Shown piece after piece: positions 54,934 to 64,000 of a DNA stretch of 64,000 nucleotides. The stretch is from Candidatus Hinthialibacteria bacterium OLB16 (GTDB lineage Bacteria; Hinthialibacterota; Hinthialibacteria; OLB16), in assembly GCA_001567115.1 (NCBI GenBank), contig LMZT01000020.1, positions 1 to 64,000 on the forward strand, given 5' to 3'. Each line of letters starts with the position of its first letter. Positions within the stretch are counted from its first letter, which is position 1. The notes beneath the pieces were generated by a model. That model was given only the letters and a program-made list of their open reading frames with translations, made no database searches and had not been told where the DNA came from. Made by a program: the position numbers and the translations under genes.

Positions 54934-56133
54934 TCATCTCTGTGCATGTTTTCGGATGCAGCCCACCAGGTATTCGATCCCCTCTACGGTCATTCGGGGA
55001 TGAATGGGAAGAGTGACCAGCTTTTCCGCGATCGATTCCGCCACCGGGTACTGGCCGCGGTGAAATCCCCGTTTCTGGAATGCCTGTGTCCAGTTGAGTG
55101 GGTTGTAGTGGGTTCCGACTTTGATCCCGCAGTCATGCAGCATGGTGTAGATGAAATCTTCCTTGTTCATTCCATAGACCTGTGGATCGATCAGCAGCGG
55201 ATACAGATGGAAAACATGCTTGCATCCCGGAGCCACTGTCGGCAGAGTCAGCCCGGGAATATCTTTCAGCCCCTCGGTGAGAATCTGTGCAATCTGGATT
55301 CGCCTGGCATTGAGTTGTTCGAGTTTCCTGAGCTGGATCAGACCGGCAGCCGCCTGGATATCGGTCATCCGGAAGTTGTACCCGGCATCATCGAAATCCT
55401 GCCACCAGAAACGTTTCCCCATCGGGAACTGTGATTCATCGATGCGGCAGTACTTGGTCGAATTTCCATAGACACGCGCGCAGTGTGAACGGTACAGGGC
55501 AATCCTCTCGAAAAGATCCGGATCATCCGTGACGATCATCCCTCCCTCCCCGAGGGTCGACATGTTCTTCTGTTCATGAAAACTGAAACAGCCGGTTGCA
55601 CCGAAATGCCCGGCCCGGATTCCCCTGTATTCACCCCCGACTGCATGGCAGGCATCTTCGACTACTGCAAACCCGTGTTTCCTCGATAAGTCGAGGATTG
55701 GATCCATGTCACAACACTGGCCATACAAATGCACCGGGATGACAACCCTGGTGTTCGCGGTGACCTTCTTTTCGATCTCATTCGGATCGATGTTATATGT
55801 GGCAGGATCGACATCGACAAAATCCACTTCTGCCCCGAGTGTGCAGGCAGCAGCGGCCGTGGCGATCCAGGTCAGCGGGGTCGTCAGGACCCTGTCACCC
55901 GGGCGGATGTCCAATGCGATCAGGGACAGGAACAATGCTGCAGTGCCATTGCTGACCACCCGCGCATGTGCACTTCCGATGTAGGCGGCGAATTCCTTTT
56001 CAAACTGAATGCAGGCATCTCCTGAGGTGGGTGCTCCCTTGCGCAACACCTCCAGGACTGCCTGCTCTTCCTCTGGACCGTATTCGCTGCCGAATTTGCT
56101 TTCCAGTTCAAATTTCACTTTTGGTGCTGTCAT
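54934..56133 (-). CDS. DegT/DnrJ/EryC1/StrS family sugar aminotransferase
   Basis: A 399-residue PLP enzyme of the sugar aminotransferase family, which puts an amino group on a keto-sugar nucleotide. The N-terminal SNGTAALFLSLIALDI and VEDACHAVGGEYRG match the family. The PLP-binding Lys lies in CFSFHEQKNMSTLGEGG, followed by GYNFRMTDIQAAAGLIQLRK. It is preceded on the same strand by the RmlD-like reductase (43 bases between them), fitting a deoxyamino-sugar route for surface glycan. AAGGAAGGG lies before the ATG. Confidence 0.93.
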   Translation of the reverse strand: MTAPKVKFELESKFGSEYGPEEEQAVLEVLRKGAPTSGDACIQFEKEFAAYIGSAHARVVSNGTAALFLSLIALDIRPGDRVLTTPLTWIATAAAACTLGAEVDFVDVDPATYNIDPNEIEKKVTANTRVVIPVHLYGQCCDMDPILDLSRKHGFAVVEDACHAVGGEYRGIRAGHFGATGCFSFHEQKNMSTLGEGGMIVTDDPDLFERIALYRSHCARVYGNSTKYCRIDESQFPMGKRFWWQDFDDAGYNFRMTDIQAAAGLIQLRKLEQLNARRIQIAQILTEGLKDIPGLTLPTVAPGCKHVFHLYPLLIDPQVYGMNKEDFIYTMLHDCGIKVGTHYNPLNWTQAFQKRGFHRGQYPVAESIAEKLVTLPIHPRMTVEGIEYLVGCIRKHAQR

Positions 56134-56176
56134 GTTCCCTTCCTTTCCTGCCGGAGTTTCAGGGGTCCCGGCTGCT

Positions 56177-57076
56177 TCAGTGGGTTCGCAGCTGCAGAAG
56201 ATAATCTATCCCCTCCTCGATTCCTTTGAAACGAGTCGTGAGCTGAGATCGAGTCCAGTCCTGGTTCAGGGAGACATCCCGGGGGCGGGGGGCACGGCCC
56301 GGGATGGCATCGGCATTTTTAACAACGACAAGCGCTGGGTCATACCCCAGCCTGGCGGCGATTCGCTGTCCCATTTCATAACGTGTCAGTTTTTCGGTCC
56401 CGGCAAGATGGAAGATGCCGGTCAAGTCATTCCCGGCCAGCTCCAGGATGGCTTCCGCAAGAGTCTGAACATCGATCGGTGACCGGATTTCATTGTCCGG
56501 ACACCCCACCTCCCTGCCACTGTGCAGGGCTGATTCCATCTTGTCCAGAAAGGAGTTCCCCTCGCCGCGGGTCGAAAACCCCATGACCAGACAAAGGCGC
56601 GCGATGGCCCATGGGATTTTTGACCCGGAGACAATCTGTTCAGCCGCCTGTTTTGTTTTTCCATAGAAATTAACCGGACTGGGTGAATCATGTTCCCTGT
56701 AGCCGCCCTGCTCACCATCGAAAACTGTATCGGTGGAAAGGTAAACCAGACGGCACTGGCAGGTTTCACACAGATGGACCAGCTTCTCAGTCAGTTCGAC
56801 ATTGATCCGCCAGGCCAGCTCCGGATCCTTCTCGCAGGCATCGATATCCGCCATGGCAGCCGCATGGATAAGGCTTCCGGGGCGGGTTTCCTGCATGAAC
56901 TTTTCAAGCCTGCTGAAATTTTCCTGCAGGTTCATGGTGTGCCAGAAATCAGATTCAATTCCCATCGGCTGGGTTTTGCTGGAAATTCCATGCAGCTCGA
57001 AGCGATCACTCCCTCTGGAAAATATGATTCCCCCGACAAATCCTCCGGCTCCAGTGAGAATCACTTTTTCTCCCAT
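56177..57076 (-). CDS. dTDP-4-dehydrorhamnose reductase-like (RmlD) SDR family protein
   Basis: A 299-residue extended short-chain reductase. The Rossmann motif VILTGAGGFVGGIIF is near residue 5, followed by the catalytic YxxxK in VNFYGKTKQAAEQ, and LVYLSTDTVFDGEQGGYRE and SRTDIQTL-like SPIDVQTLAEAI as in RmlD. It reduces a 4-keto sugar nucleotide; rhamnose or a related deoxy sugar is possible. The start has AAGGACCG directly upstream. It is followed by the DegT aminotransferase gene. Confidence 0.85.
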   Translation of the reverse strand: MGEKVILTGAGGFVGGIIFSRGSDRFELHGISSKTQPMGIESDFWHTMNLQENFSRLEKFMQETRPGSLIHAAAMADIDACEKDPELAWRINVELTEKLVHLCETCQCRLVYLSTDTVFDGEQGGYREHDSPSPVNFYGKTKQAAEQIVSGSKIPWAIARLCLVMGFSTRGEGNSFLDKMESALHSGREVGCPDNEIRSPIDVQTLAEAILELAGNDLTGIFHLAGTEKLTRYEMGQRIAARLGYDPALVVVKNADAIPGRAPRPRDVSLNQDWTRSQLTTRFKGIEEGIDYLLQLRTH

Positions 57077-57211
57077 CGGTCCTTGACCTCCCCTTTATGG
57101 ATGGCGTTGACAGCTGGCAGGTTGCATCCTAATGGTATCTCTCTCCCGGATGGAGGGGTTTCGGATTGCAGACCATAGAAAAAAGAAAACCAAGAGGCAC
57201 AGGCTAATCTC

Positions 57212-57718
57212 ATGGCAAAAACAGAATCTTTCGATGTATCGACCGGTGTTGACCTGCAGGAGGTGGACAATGCCATCAACCAGGCCCTCAAAGAGATCAC
57301 ACAGCGTTATGATTTCAAGAACCTGACAGTTCAGATCGACCTCGACCGCAAGGAAAACAAAGTCAACATCGATGCACCGGATGAATTCAAACTCAATGCG
57401 GTGTGGGAAGTGCTGCTCTCGAAGATGGTCAAACGGTCCGTGCCCACCCGCAACCTGCATCGCGGGAAGGTCGAAATCGGTTCGCATGGCCGTGCTCGCC
57501 AGACTGTTGACCTGATTCAGGGGCTGGATGCCGACCTGACTCGCAAGGTTGCCAAACTGGTGAAGGATGCCGGCCTCAAAAAGGTTCAGGTTACCATCCA
57601 GGGTGACCAGGTCAGGATTTCAGGCCCATCTCGGGATGACCTTCAGGCGGCGATTCACCTTCTGCGGGAACAGGATCTCGGAGTCGAATTGAAGTTCGGC
57701 AACTATCGCTCTAACTGA
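57212..57718 (+). CDS. YajQ family nucleotide-binding protein
   Basis: A 168-residue cytoplasmic protein with two ferredoxin-like halves. Family signatures are SFDVSTGVDLQEVDNAINQA at the N-terminus, TQRYDFKNLTVQIDLDRKE, VPTRNLHRGKVEIGSHGRAR and KKVQVTIQGDQVRISGPSRD. Some YajQ proteins bind cyclic di-GMP or nucleic acid; binding here is not shown. It stands divergent from the RmlD-like gene. Confidence 0.94.
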   Translation: MAKTESFDVSTGVDLQEVDNAINQALKEITQRYDFKNLTVQIDLDRKENKVNIDAPDEFKLNAVWEVLLSKMVKRSVPTRNLHRGKVEIGSHGRARQTVDLIQGLDADLTRKVAKLVKDAGLKKVQVTIQGDQVRISGPSRDDLQAAIHLLREQDLGVELKFGNYRSN

Positions 57719-57732
57719 GCCGAACCGGTCTG

Positions 57733-59270
57733 TCACCTGCCAGGCCGGTTGAAAATGCTGTAGAGGCTGCTCTGGATTCGTCTGGCCGGGACAACACGGA
57801 GCAGATCCTGTTTTCGGAACAGCCCGGTGAGCCAGGCCAGGCCTCCATACCCCAAAGTCAGAAGCAGGCCTTTCAACCCAAAACCGGCCATGCTGCTTCC
57901 GTTTGCGGGCAGGCCGGCCAGCAGCGCGAATCCAATACACCCCACTGCACAGAGGCTGGTCCAAAAAATCCGGGTGTCGATGGCGCCAGTATATGGGAAA
58001 CAACCAGCAGGCCGCCAACCCCCAGGGGAAGGATGCATGTAAAGAGGACAATGCCTTTCCCCCAGCCGATCACCCAGGCAGCATAGGGAATGACAAAAGC
58101 GAATCCGACTGCAAGGGCTACCAGATACTGTTTCATCCGGGTCAGCGAAAGCAGCATCCGTAAATGGAATTCAGCTGCCAGCATCAACCCCCCGGCAATC
58201 CCTCCGATCTGAATCAGGCGGGTCATGAGATTGATATCGCGATGGTACTCTTCCCCCAGAACAACCCAGATCAATGGGCGTGTCATCCCGAGTATCATGG
58301 CCACCAGCCATCCCCCCAGAAAGGCGCTCATCCGCCAGGACTCCGCCTGAATTTCTGAAAAGCGCTCTTTCTCACCCGCCTCCGCCGAGGAAACCAGCCA
58401 GGGGTAGGCGCTCACACTGAAGATGCTCGCCAGATAAATGACCAGGGCGAAACCCTGGATGCTCAATCCCAGATACCCCACCTGCTCTCTTGGAAATTCC
58501 ATCTGACCGGCCAGCGGCACCAGGGTTCTGGTGAAGATCTGATAGATCAGCTGCCCGAGCAGGGAGGCAATTCCCAGTAATTTGATTTCATGCCAGGGGA
58601 ACCAGGACTCACAGGGAGCCAGCGCCGAGATCTTCTTGTCGAACCAGGTGTGGCTTCTGCTGCGGAATGAAAGAATCATCCAGGCCAGCGAGGGCAGGGA
58701 AGCCACCAGCAGCAGGATCGGAATCCACTCAACCGCCCAGGCATCGATGGTGGAAGGCCCGGAAGTGGCGGCCATCATCCCGGCATAACCTCCGATGAGC
58801 ACGACCCGCATAAACAGCACCAGAACCGGAAACCAGGTGGTCGGCCCCAGAAAACCGAGGCCATACTCGGCGCTCGAAAGCAGCTGCGCGGTCCCGGAAA
58901 CCGCCACACCAAAAAAGATCCAGGCAAAGCCTGTCCGGTCTGCCAGGAATGGATAAACCAGCCAGATCGAAAGCAGCATGACAAAAAACCAACGGAACAC
59001 CTGGCGGATAAACGGCCACTGCCTCCCCGGATCCGATACACGGTAGATGGCAATGAAGTGAGAAAGCATGGGTGCAGCGCAGCCATTCAGCAGCCCCAGC
59101 AGGAACATGAAAGATCCGAGGTAATATTGCAGGGTCCCATGTGCTTTCGGGCCAAGAAGGATGGGATACACCACCAGCCCGACCATGGACAGGGCCAGAT
59201 TCGCCCCTCGGCCGGCCAGCAGAATCAGTGTTTCCCGGCCAAGGGAGGGTTTTTCAGGGCTGGATGCCAT
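57733..59270 (-). CDS. Polysaccharide flippase / O-antigen exporter-like membrane protein, frameshifted
   Basis: A membrane protein of about 512 residues with some 13-14 hydrophobic segments, of the MurJ/Wzx-like MATE superfamily. It begins with ETLILLAGRGANLALSMVGL. The main frame ends at 57873 in an odd tail, while the neighbouring frame to 57733 gives TSLCAVGCIGFALLAGLPAN and FGLKGLLLTLGYGGLAWL, two natural helices. One C added at 57972-57974 yields PSTPRIFWTSLCA and restores the helix. It moves a lipid-linked glycan across the inner membrane. It is read after trpC (30 bases). Confidence 0.82.
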
Positions 59271-59300
59271 GGCATCTCGGAAAAGTGGTTGATTGCATGG

Positions 59301-60107
59301 TTATTCCCGGAATGGGGAGGGGGCAGAAGGGTTATACAGATTCCGGATTGCCTGGCTCAGGTCACTCTGCCGTATCAGTGTTTCACCAACCAGGACCGCC
59401 GATACCCCCACATCCCGCAGGATCTCCAGATCGGCATAGCAACGGATTCCGCTCTCACTCACGACCACCGATTTCTTCGGGGCCAGCCCAACCAGATCGA
59501 AGGTGGTCTGCAAAGTCACTTCGAAGGTTTTCAAATCCCGATTGTTGATTCCAATCAAATCTGCTCCACAATCGATGACCCGCCGCATCTCGGTTTCATC
59601 ATGCACCTCGCAGAGCACCGCCAGATTCAGGCTGCGCGCCAGGTCGATGAACCTCTTCATTTCCGAGTTGGTCAGAATCGATGCGATCAGCAGAATCGCA
59701 TCCGCTCCCAGCAGCCGAGACTCCGGCACCTGGAATGCATCGATGATGAAATCTTTGCGCAGTGCGGGAATTTTGACTGTTTCATGAACAACCTTCAGAT
59801 AGCCTGGATGTCCCTGAAAATATTTTTCTTCGGTCAAAACGGATAATGCCGCTGCACCTCCCTTGGCATAAGCCAGCGCGATTTCCCGCGGTTCAAACTC
59901 TTCCCGGAAAACCCCTTTGGAGGGAGAGGCTTTTTTCATTTCGGCGATCAGGGTGATTTTCTCCTTGCGCACCAGGGCTTTACGAAAGTCCCGTGGGGAT
60001 TCCGCCCGGGAGGCCTCTTCCATGTATCGCTCGAAATCTCTGCCTTTCTTCAACTCTTCAACTTCAGGTCTTTTATCGGTTACGATCTGTTCCAGAATCG
60101 ATGACAT
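59301..60107 (-). CDS. trpC: Indole-3-glycerol phosphate synthase
   Basis: A 268-residue TIM-barrel enzyme of tryptophan synthesis. MSSILEQIVTDKRPEVEELK is the usual family start; AGGAG precedes this ATG at 60107. Signatures are AEMKKASPSKGVFREEF, PALRKDFIIDAFQV, LCEVHDETEMRRVIDCG, IGINNRDLKTFEV and SESGIRCYADLEIL. No other trp gene is seen nearby. The flippase gene follows on the same strand. Confidence 0.95.
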   Translation of the reverse strand: MSSILEQIVTDKRPEVEELKKGRDFERYMEEASRAESPRDFRKALVRKEKITLIAEMKKASPSKGVFREEFEPREIALAYAKGGAAALSVLTEEKYFQGHPGYLKVVHETVKIPALRKDFIIDAFQVPESRLLGADAILLIASILTNSEMKRFIDLARSLNLAVLCEVHDETEMRRVIDCGADLIGINNRDLKTFEVTLQTTFDLVGLAPKKSVVVSESGIRCYADLEILRDVGVSAVLVGETLIRQSDLSQAIRNLYNPSAPSPFRE

Positions 60108-60212
60108 CCTTCTCCTGTTCCTCTTTCTCTGGGCGGTCGACAAGCAGGGGCATCATAGACAATATGCCGGGCGGATTTCAGCCTTTCACACTCATGGGCC
60201 GGACTTCATTTG

Positions 60213-60972
60213 ATGCCTCCTCATAATTACCAGCTTCCACCATAGAGGCGATCCCCCTTCCCACAGTCATCCCCGGCAGCTGGCCACCTCTGGTTGAACG
60301 GCATCTCAAGTGGCTCCATGAATACAACCAGATCCACAACCTCACCCGTGTTCCTGAAGAAAAATGGCTTGAAAGGCATGTCCTCGATTCGCTCGCCCTC
60401 CACTTTGCCCTCTGGAGGCCGACTGGCCGAGTCCTCGACCTGGGCACCGGCGGCGGGTTTCCGGGAATTCCTCTCGCTGCTCTGAATCCGGATACCCCCT
60501 TGTCCTGCTGGACTCCAAACAGAAAGTCACCCGCCTCCTGGAGGATTTTATCCAGTCGGACCCGGACAGCCCAAATATTCAAACCCTCACAGCACGATCC
60601 GAAGAAGCTGCCCATGATCCCGGTCATCGGGGCTGTTACCAGACCGTGGTCACCCGGGCTGTGGCGGCATTGCCGGTCCTCATCGAGCTGGCTCTCCCTT
60701 TTCTCACCGATGGCGGCCAGCTGATCTGCTGGAAATCCGATCTCTCCGAGCTCTCCACAAGCTCGAAAGCCTTGGCTGAACTCCGGGGATCAATTTCTGC
60801 TCTTCACAAATACCACTTACCCGGCGAGGAAAAGGAGCGTTATCTGATCCAGATCACACACCAATCCCCCTGCCCGGATCATTTCCGCGGAAACGGGAAT
60901 CCCGAACAAGAGGCCTCTGGTGGAATAATTCTGCTTAAAAAAATATCGCCTCATCGCGTTTTTTCCGGCTAA
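60213..60972 (+). CDS. rsmG: 16S rRNA (guanine-N7)-methyltransferase RsmG, frameshifted
   Basis: It methylates G527 of 16S rRNA. A frame from about 60228 to 60500 reads RHLKWLHEYNQIHNLTRV and ERHVLDSLALHFALW, then the SAM motif VLDLGTGGGFPGIPLA. Another frame, to 60972, continues LLDSKQKVTRLLEDFI, VVTRAVAALPVLIELALPFL and ISPHRVFSG. One C added at 60495-60499 joins PDTPLVLLDSKQK. The start is unclear: no ATG, GTG or TTG begins the first frame, and the ATG at 60213 reaches it only with one more base restored near 60240. RsmG is widespread, so an error in the sequence is the likelier cause. It is divergent from trpC. Confidence 0.8.
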
Positions 60973-61006
60973 GATGAACCCAGGACAGCGATCGAGGTTC
61001 CACCGA

Positions 61007-63580
61007 ATGAAGATGCTCTGGTATCAGATTTTGATCTTCTCTCTTGTGGGAGGAGTTTCAATGGTATCTGCTCAGCAGGTTTCACCCAAAAGAATCTACC
61101 TGGCCCCGGATGACCACACCGATTACTTCTGGACCGCCACAGGAGATCAGTATCGTCAGGCTTTTCTGGAGATGATCGATTACTACCTCGACCGTGCCGA
61201 TGCCACCATGGCGAATCCGGCGGATCACCAGAGCCGTTGGAACTGTGATGGCAGCCTGTGGATGTGGGAGTACGAAAAAAACAGGTCCCCGCACAATTTT
61301 CAGAGGTTCATCGACCGCATCAAAAGCGGCCACATCAGTGTTCCTCTCACCGCCCTGGTGTCGTGTTATGGAGGCGCCCCAGTCGAAGCCATTCTGCGTG
61401 GCATGTATTACCCGGGATCGATTGAACGCCGTTATGACCTGCGCTTTCATCTGGCTGTCTCCATGGAGAATCAGACTCTCCCGTATGGGCTTGGCTCGCT
61501 CTGGGCGGGCGCGGGGGCCAGATATTCCTGGAAAGGCATCTGCGGCTGCGCTACCAAGGTTCCCGATGCCGGCAGCCGGGAGCATGAGATCTACTGGTGG
61601 AATGGACCGGATGGCAGCCGCATCCTCACCAAGTGGTATTCTCTGGTCAGCAATCAGAGCATCGGGGGGTATGCCGAAGGGAGATCCCCCTCAAACGCAA
61701 TCGATTATGTCGATTCGGATCCTTCGTTTCTGGCCAGGCATCCCTACGGGATCATCGGAATCTTTGGCCAGGGGTGGGATGATTTCAAAACCACCAACCA
61801 GAACCTCCTGAATGCCGCCATCACCCAATCGAATGCCAGCCGAAGAATCATCGTTTCCAATGAAGCCGATTTCTTTCAGGATTTTGAATCTGTATATGGC
61901 CAGTCGCTTCCTTCGCTTTCCTGTGCTTATGGCAATGAATGGGACCTTTACTGCGCCTCGATGGCGGAGGTCTCTGCACGAATCAAGCGATCGGTTGAAA
62001 AACTGCGCGCCGCTGAAGCTCTGGCGACACTGGTCAGCCTGGCCGATTCCACCTTTATGGACTCCCGTAAAGCTTCCCAGGATCGGGCTTTCCTCAATTA
62101 TGGCCTCTACTGGGAGCATGACTGGACCGCAGATGGGCCGGTCGGCAGGCAGGCACGCGCAGACTGGCAGCGAGCCATTACCGGCGAAATCGAGGAATAT
62201 GTCGATTCTCTTTTCGAAGATTCCCAGGCAGCACTGGGCGGCATGATCCACAAATCGGGAACCTCTCCCAGATTTTATGTTTTCAACCCCCTCGGCTGGT
62301 CAAGAACGGATTCGGTGGATCTCCCCTACACGACTTCATCGCCATTCCATGTGGTTGACCTCTCCAATGGACTCGAAACCCCATCACAAAAAGTGACTCT
62401 CCCGGGTGGGGCCTCTATCCGCATCCTGGCTCGCAGTGTGCCTCCAGTGGGATACAGGGTTTTTGAAATTCGCAGCGGAGCCGGTACCGCTTTCTCCCAG
62501 GCTGCCACAGTCAACGGCAACACTCTTGAAAACGATATGTATCGGCTGACCATCGGCCCTCGTGGTTCTGTAACCAGCTGGATCGATAAAACCCGTTCCA
62601 ATCGTGAATTCGTACGCACTGTCGATGGGCTGGCGGTGAATGATTTCGGGTCGGGTGCAGGAACGACTGCAGTCGAAAATGCCGGCCCGGTATCGGTGAC
62701 CCTCAAGACCACGATTGCCTCACCACTCCCACGGACTGTGCGTGCCACCCTGACTCGTGAAGTCAATCGGGTCGATTTCATGAATGAGATCCAACAGAAC
62801 TTCAGCGATGTCCTTACCTGGGGATTCGGGTTCAACCTGGATAACCCGGTGGTTAACCATGAGGAAGTCGGTGCAGTGATCCGGGCGAAGCTTCTGGCGG
62901 ATGGGGGCCACTACTCCGGCAGGAATGCGAGGTATGACTGGCTGACCCTGAACCACTTTGCGGATATCGGTTCGGGCAGCCTGGGAGTGACCCTGTCCAA
63001 TGCCGATTGTTATTACATGCGCCTCGGGAACAGCACTCCCTCGAGTCTGGATACCTCCACCCCATTGATCCGTGTGCTCGCGGGAGGGCAGGTGGATGGA
63101 ACTGGCCTCGGAATTCAAGACCAGGATGGGGACACCCATTTTCTGCAGCGCTTTGCACTCCAAACTCATGGAGCCTATTCCTCTGTGGATGCCATGAAGT
63201 TCGCTCTCGAACACCAGAATCCCCTGATTGCCGGACCTGTCACAGGGGGGCAGACCTACCCGGAAACAACCTGGTCTTTCCTGACTGTTTCAGATAACCG
63301 AACCCTTCTGTGGGCCTTGAAACCTGCCGAGGAAGGGATAAACCGCGGGATAGTTGCACGTCTCTGGAATCTGTCGGACCAGCAGGCCACCAGCAAAGTG
63401 ACATTGCAGAATCGAAACCTGCGTTCAGCCAAAGCCCTGACACATATCGAAACAGAAACTGGAAATGCCATTCTCGAAGGTGGAGCCTTGAAAGAATCCT
63501 TTCAAGGACATCAAATTCGAACATTTCTCCTGGATCCGGAGCCGGGGTCAGCCTCGAATTCATCCTGGATGCTGTACTGA
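61007..63580 (+). CDS. Secreted GH38-like protein
   Basis: A protein of about 857 residues with a signal peptide MKMLWYQILIFSLVGGVSMV at ATG 61007; GAGG lies 9 bases upstream. The N-terminal barrel has APDDHTDYFWTATGDQ, where His and Asp fit the zinc-binding pair of GH38 alpha-mannosidases, then RIKSGHISVPLTALVSCYGG and SMENQTLPYGLGSLWAGAG. The latter aligns with the segment carrying the GH38 nucleophile Asp, which here is Asn or Gln. LNYGLYWEHDWTADGP follows. The C-terminal half is beta-rich with FYVFNPLGWSRTDSV, as in GH38 C-terminal domains. Catalysis and substrate are uncertain. The last part is short of a known sorting domain. Confidence 0.7.
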   Translation: MKMLWYQILIFSLVGGVSMVSAQQVSPKRIYLAPDDHTDYFWTATGDQYRQAFLEMIDYYLDRADATMANPADHQSRWNCDGSLWMWEYEKNRSPHNFQRFIDRIKSGHISVPLTALVSCYGGAPVEAILRGMYYPGSIERRYDLRFHLAVSMENQTLPYGLGSLWAGAGARYSWKGICGCATKVPDAGSREHEIYWWNGPDGSRILTKWYSLVSNQSIGGYAEGRSPSNAIDYVDSDPSFLARHPYGIIGIFGQGWDDFKTTNQNLLNAAITQSNASRRIIVSNEADFFQDFESVYGQSLPSLSCAYGNEWDLYCASMAEVSARIKRSVEKLRAAEALATLVSLADSTFMDSRKASQDRAFLNYGLYWEHDWTADGPVGRQARADWQRAITGEIEEYVDSLFEDSQAALGGMIHKSGTSPRFYVFNPLGWSRTDSVDLPYTTSSPFHVVDLSNGLETPSQKVTLPGGASIRILARSVPPVGYRVFEIRSGAGTAFSQAATVNGNTLENDMYRLTIGPRGSVTSWIDKTRSNREFVRTVDGLAVNDFGSGAGTTAVENAGPVSVTLKTTIASPLPRTVRATLTREVNRVDFMNEIQQNFSDVLTWGFGFNLDNPVVNHEEVGAVIRAKLLADGGHYSGRNARYDWLTLNHFADIGSGSLGVTLSNADCYYMRLGNSTPSSLDTSTPLIRVLAGGQVDGTGLGIQDQDGDTHFLQRFALQTHGAYSSVDAMKFALEHQNPLIAGPVTGGQTYPETTWSFLTVSDNRTLLWALKPAEEGINRGIVARLWNLSDQQATSKVTLQNRNLRSAKALTHIETETGNAILEGGALKESFQGHQIRTFLLDPEPGSASNSSWMLY

Positions 63581-63693
63581 TTTCCCAGGCAGAAATATGT
63601 GCTCCTCAGGTGCTGTGTCACTGCAGATTGTTCCGCTCCAGCAATCTCGCCAATGTGCCGGAGATTGAATTATCCTTTTCAAAAAGGATCCCA

Positions 63694-64000
63694 ATGATGG
63701 CGCATCGCAAGCAGAACCCTGTACCTCGAAGACGCAAATCCCTCCGGCATGCACCCCCGGGTTCCCCTCCGGGAACCATCGCGGTCGATCCTGACGCTCC
63801 AGCCCCATCCGTGCGGGTTCTGGGGTATGGTCCGGATACATTCCATGAAGAAGAAATCCAGGATTCCGGCCGCCTCAAATCACTGGCCGCCACTTTCCCG
63901 GTCACCTGGATCAGCGTGAGCGGACTGGGAGATTCGGAGGTTCTGAGCCATATCGCCCAGACTTTCGGCATACACCCCCTGGCCTTGGAGGATGTGGTGA
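63694..64000 (+). CDS. corA: CorA-like magnesium/cobalt transporter, N-terminal part (cut by window end)
   Basis: From ATG 63694 (AAAAGGA 5-6 bases upstream) to the window end, about 102 residues are open. APPGSPPGTIAVDP, VRVLGYGPDTFHEEEI and WISVSGLGDSEVLSHIAQTF, then GIHPLALEDVV, match the N-terminal cytoplasmic domain of CorA proteins. The membrane helices and GMN motif lie beyond the window. The family imports magnesium and related ions. Confidence 0.85.
   Translation, partial: MMAHRKQNPVPRRRKSLRHAPPGSPPGTIAVDPDAPAPSVRVLGYGPDTFHEEEIQDSGRLKSLAATFPVTWISVSGLGDSEVLSHIAQTFGIHPLALEDVV

Noticed and set aside
1-64000. tRNA, rRNA, phage, integrase or insertion sequence
   Set aside because: No transposase or integrase motifs and no cloverleaf or rRNA-like sequence were recognised by eye; short tRNA genes could still be missed without a covariance search.

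Overview
The window reads as one stretch of chromosome from a Gram-negative-type bacterium: it has type II secretion / type IV pilus-like machinery, a predicted lipoprotein and secreted carbohydrate-active proteins. No rRNA, tRNA, CRISPR array, transposase or phage gene was seen. Coding density is high, with many ATGA or TGATG junctions. The mix of pseudopilin operons, DUF2961/GH172, GH38-like and GH42-like proteins, URO-D-like proteins and a sodium/solute symporter suits an uncultured, polysaccharide-using lineage (PVC, FCB or Sumerlaeota/Hydrogenedentota-like). I cannot assign a phylum from sequence alone.

Layout. 1-6.2 kb: end of a membrane-anchored protein, a secreted protein of unknown function, a STAS protein, the ugd-pyrK-pyrD run, and a frameshifted DUF2961 protein. 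6.3-11.2 kb: YchF-like GTPase, an enolase-superfamily enzyme coupled to a GH3-family acyl-adenylase, and a 3-hydroxyisobutyrate-dehydrogenase-like reductase. 11.2-15.9 kb: a compact second pseudopilus cluster (three small pilin-like proteins, GspE-like and GspF-like). 16-21.4 kb: IlvD/Edd dehydratase with a cyclase-family hydrolase, then a glycosyltransferase / methyltransferase / degenerate creatininase trio. 21.6-26.8 kb: cysteine-rich membrane protein, Trm112-like protein, thioredoxin reductase, URO-D-like protein and a GH42-like beta-galactosidase. 26.8-31.6 kb: SSS transporter, a double-DTG lipoprotein, and a DinG-type helicase.

31.7-43.6 kb: class III aminotransferase downstream of a long type II secretion operon on the minus strand, in the order gspE-gspF-small TM protein-gspG-small pilin-gspH-gspI-gspJ-gspK-pilM/N fusion-pilO-pilP/gspC-like. 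No secretin (gspD/pilQ) and no prepilin peptidase lie in the window. 44-53.8 kb: queF, a large secreted protein of unknown activity, a hybrid sensor kinase, PolX, a third GspE/PilB ATPase and a small membrane protein. 53.9-64 kb: oligopeptide ABC ATPase, two sugar-biosynthesis genes (DegT aminotransferase, RmlD-like reductase), a YajQ-family protein, a flippase, trpC, rsmG, a GH38-like secreted protein and the start of a corA-like gene.

A striking feature is that at least ten genes, including the widely conserved rsmG and a dinG-type helicase, are each broken by one-base gains or losses, mostly in short homopolymer runs. Restoring one base joins both halves into a normal family member. I therefore treat these as probable sequence errors rather than gene decay and annotate the full spans. 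Surface polysaccharide genes (ugd, GT4, flippase, DegT, RmlD) are scattered through the window, and together with the secretion operons and secreted glycosidase-like proteins they suggest a cell that exports enzymes and builds a complex envelope.
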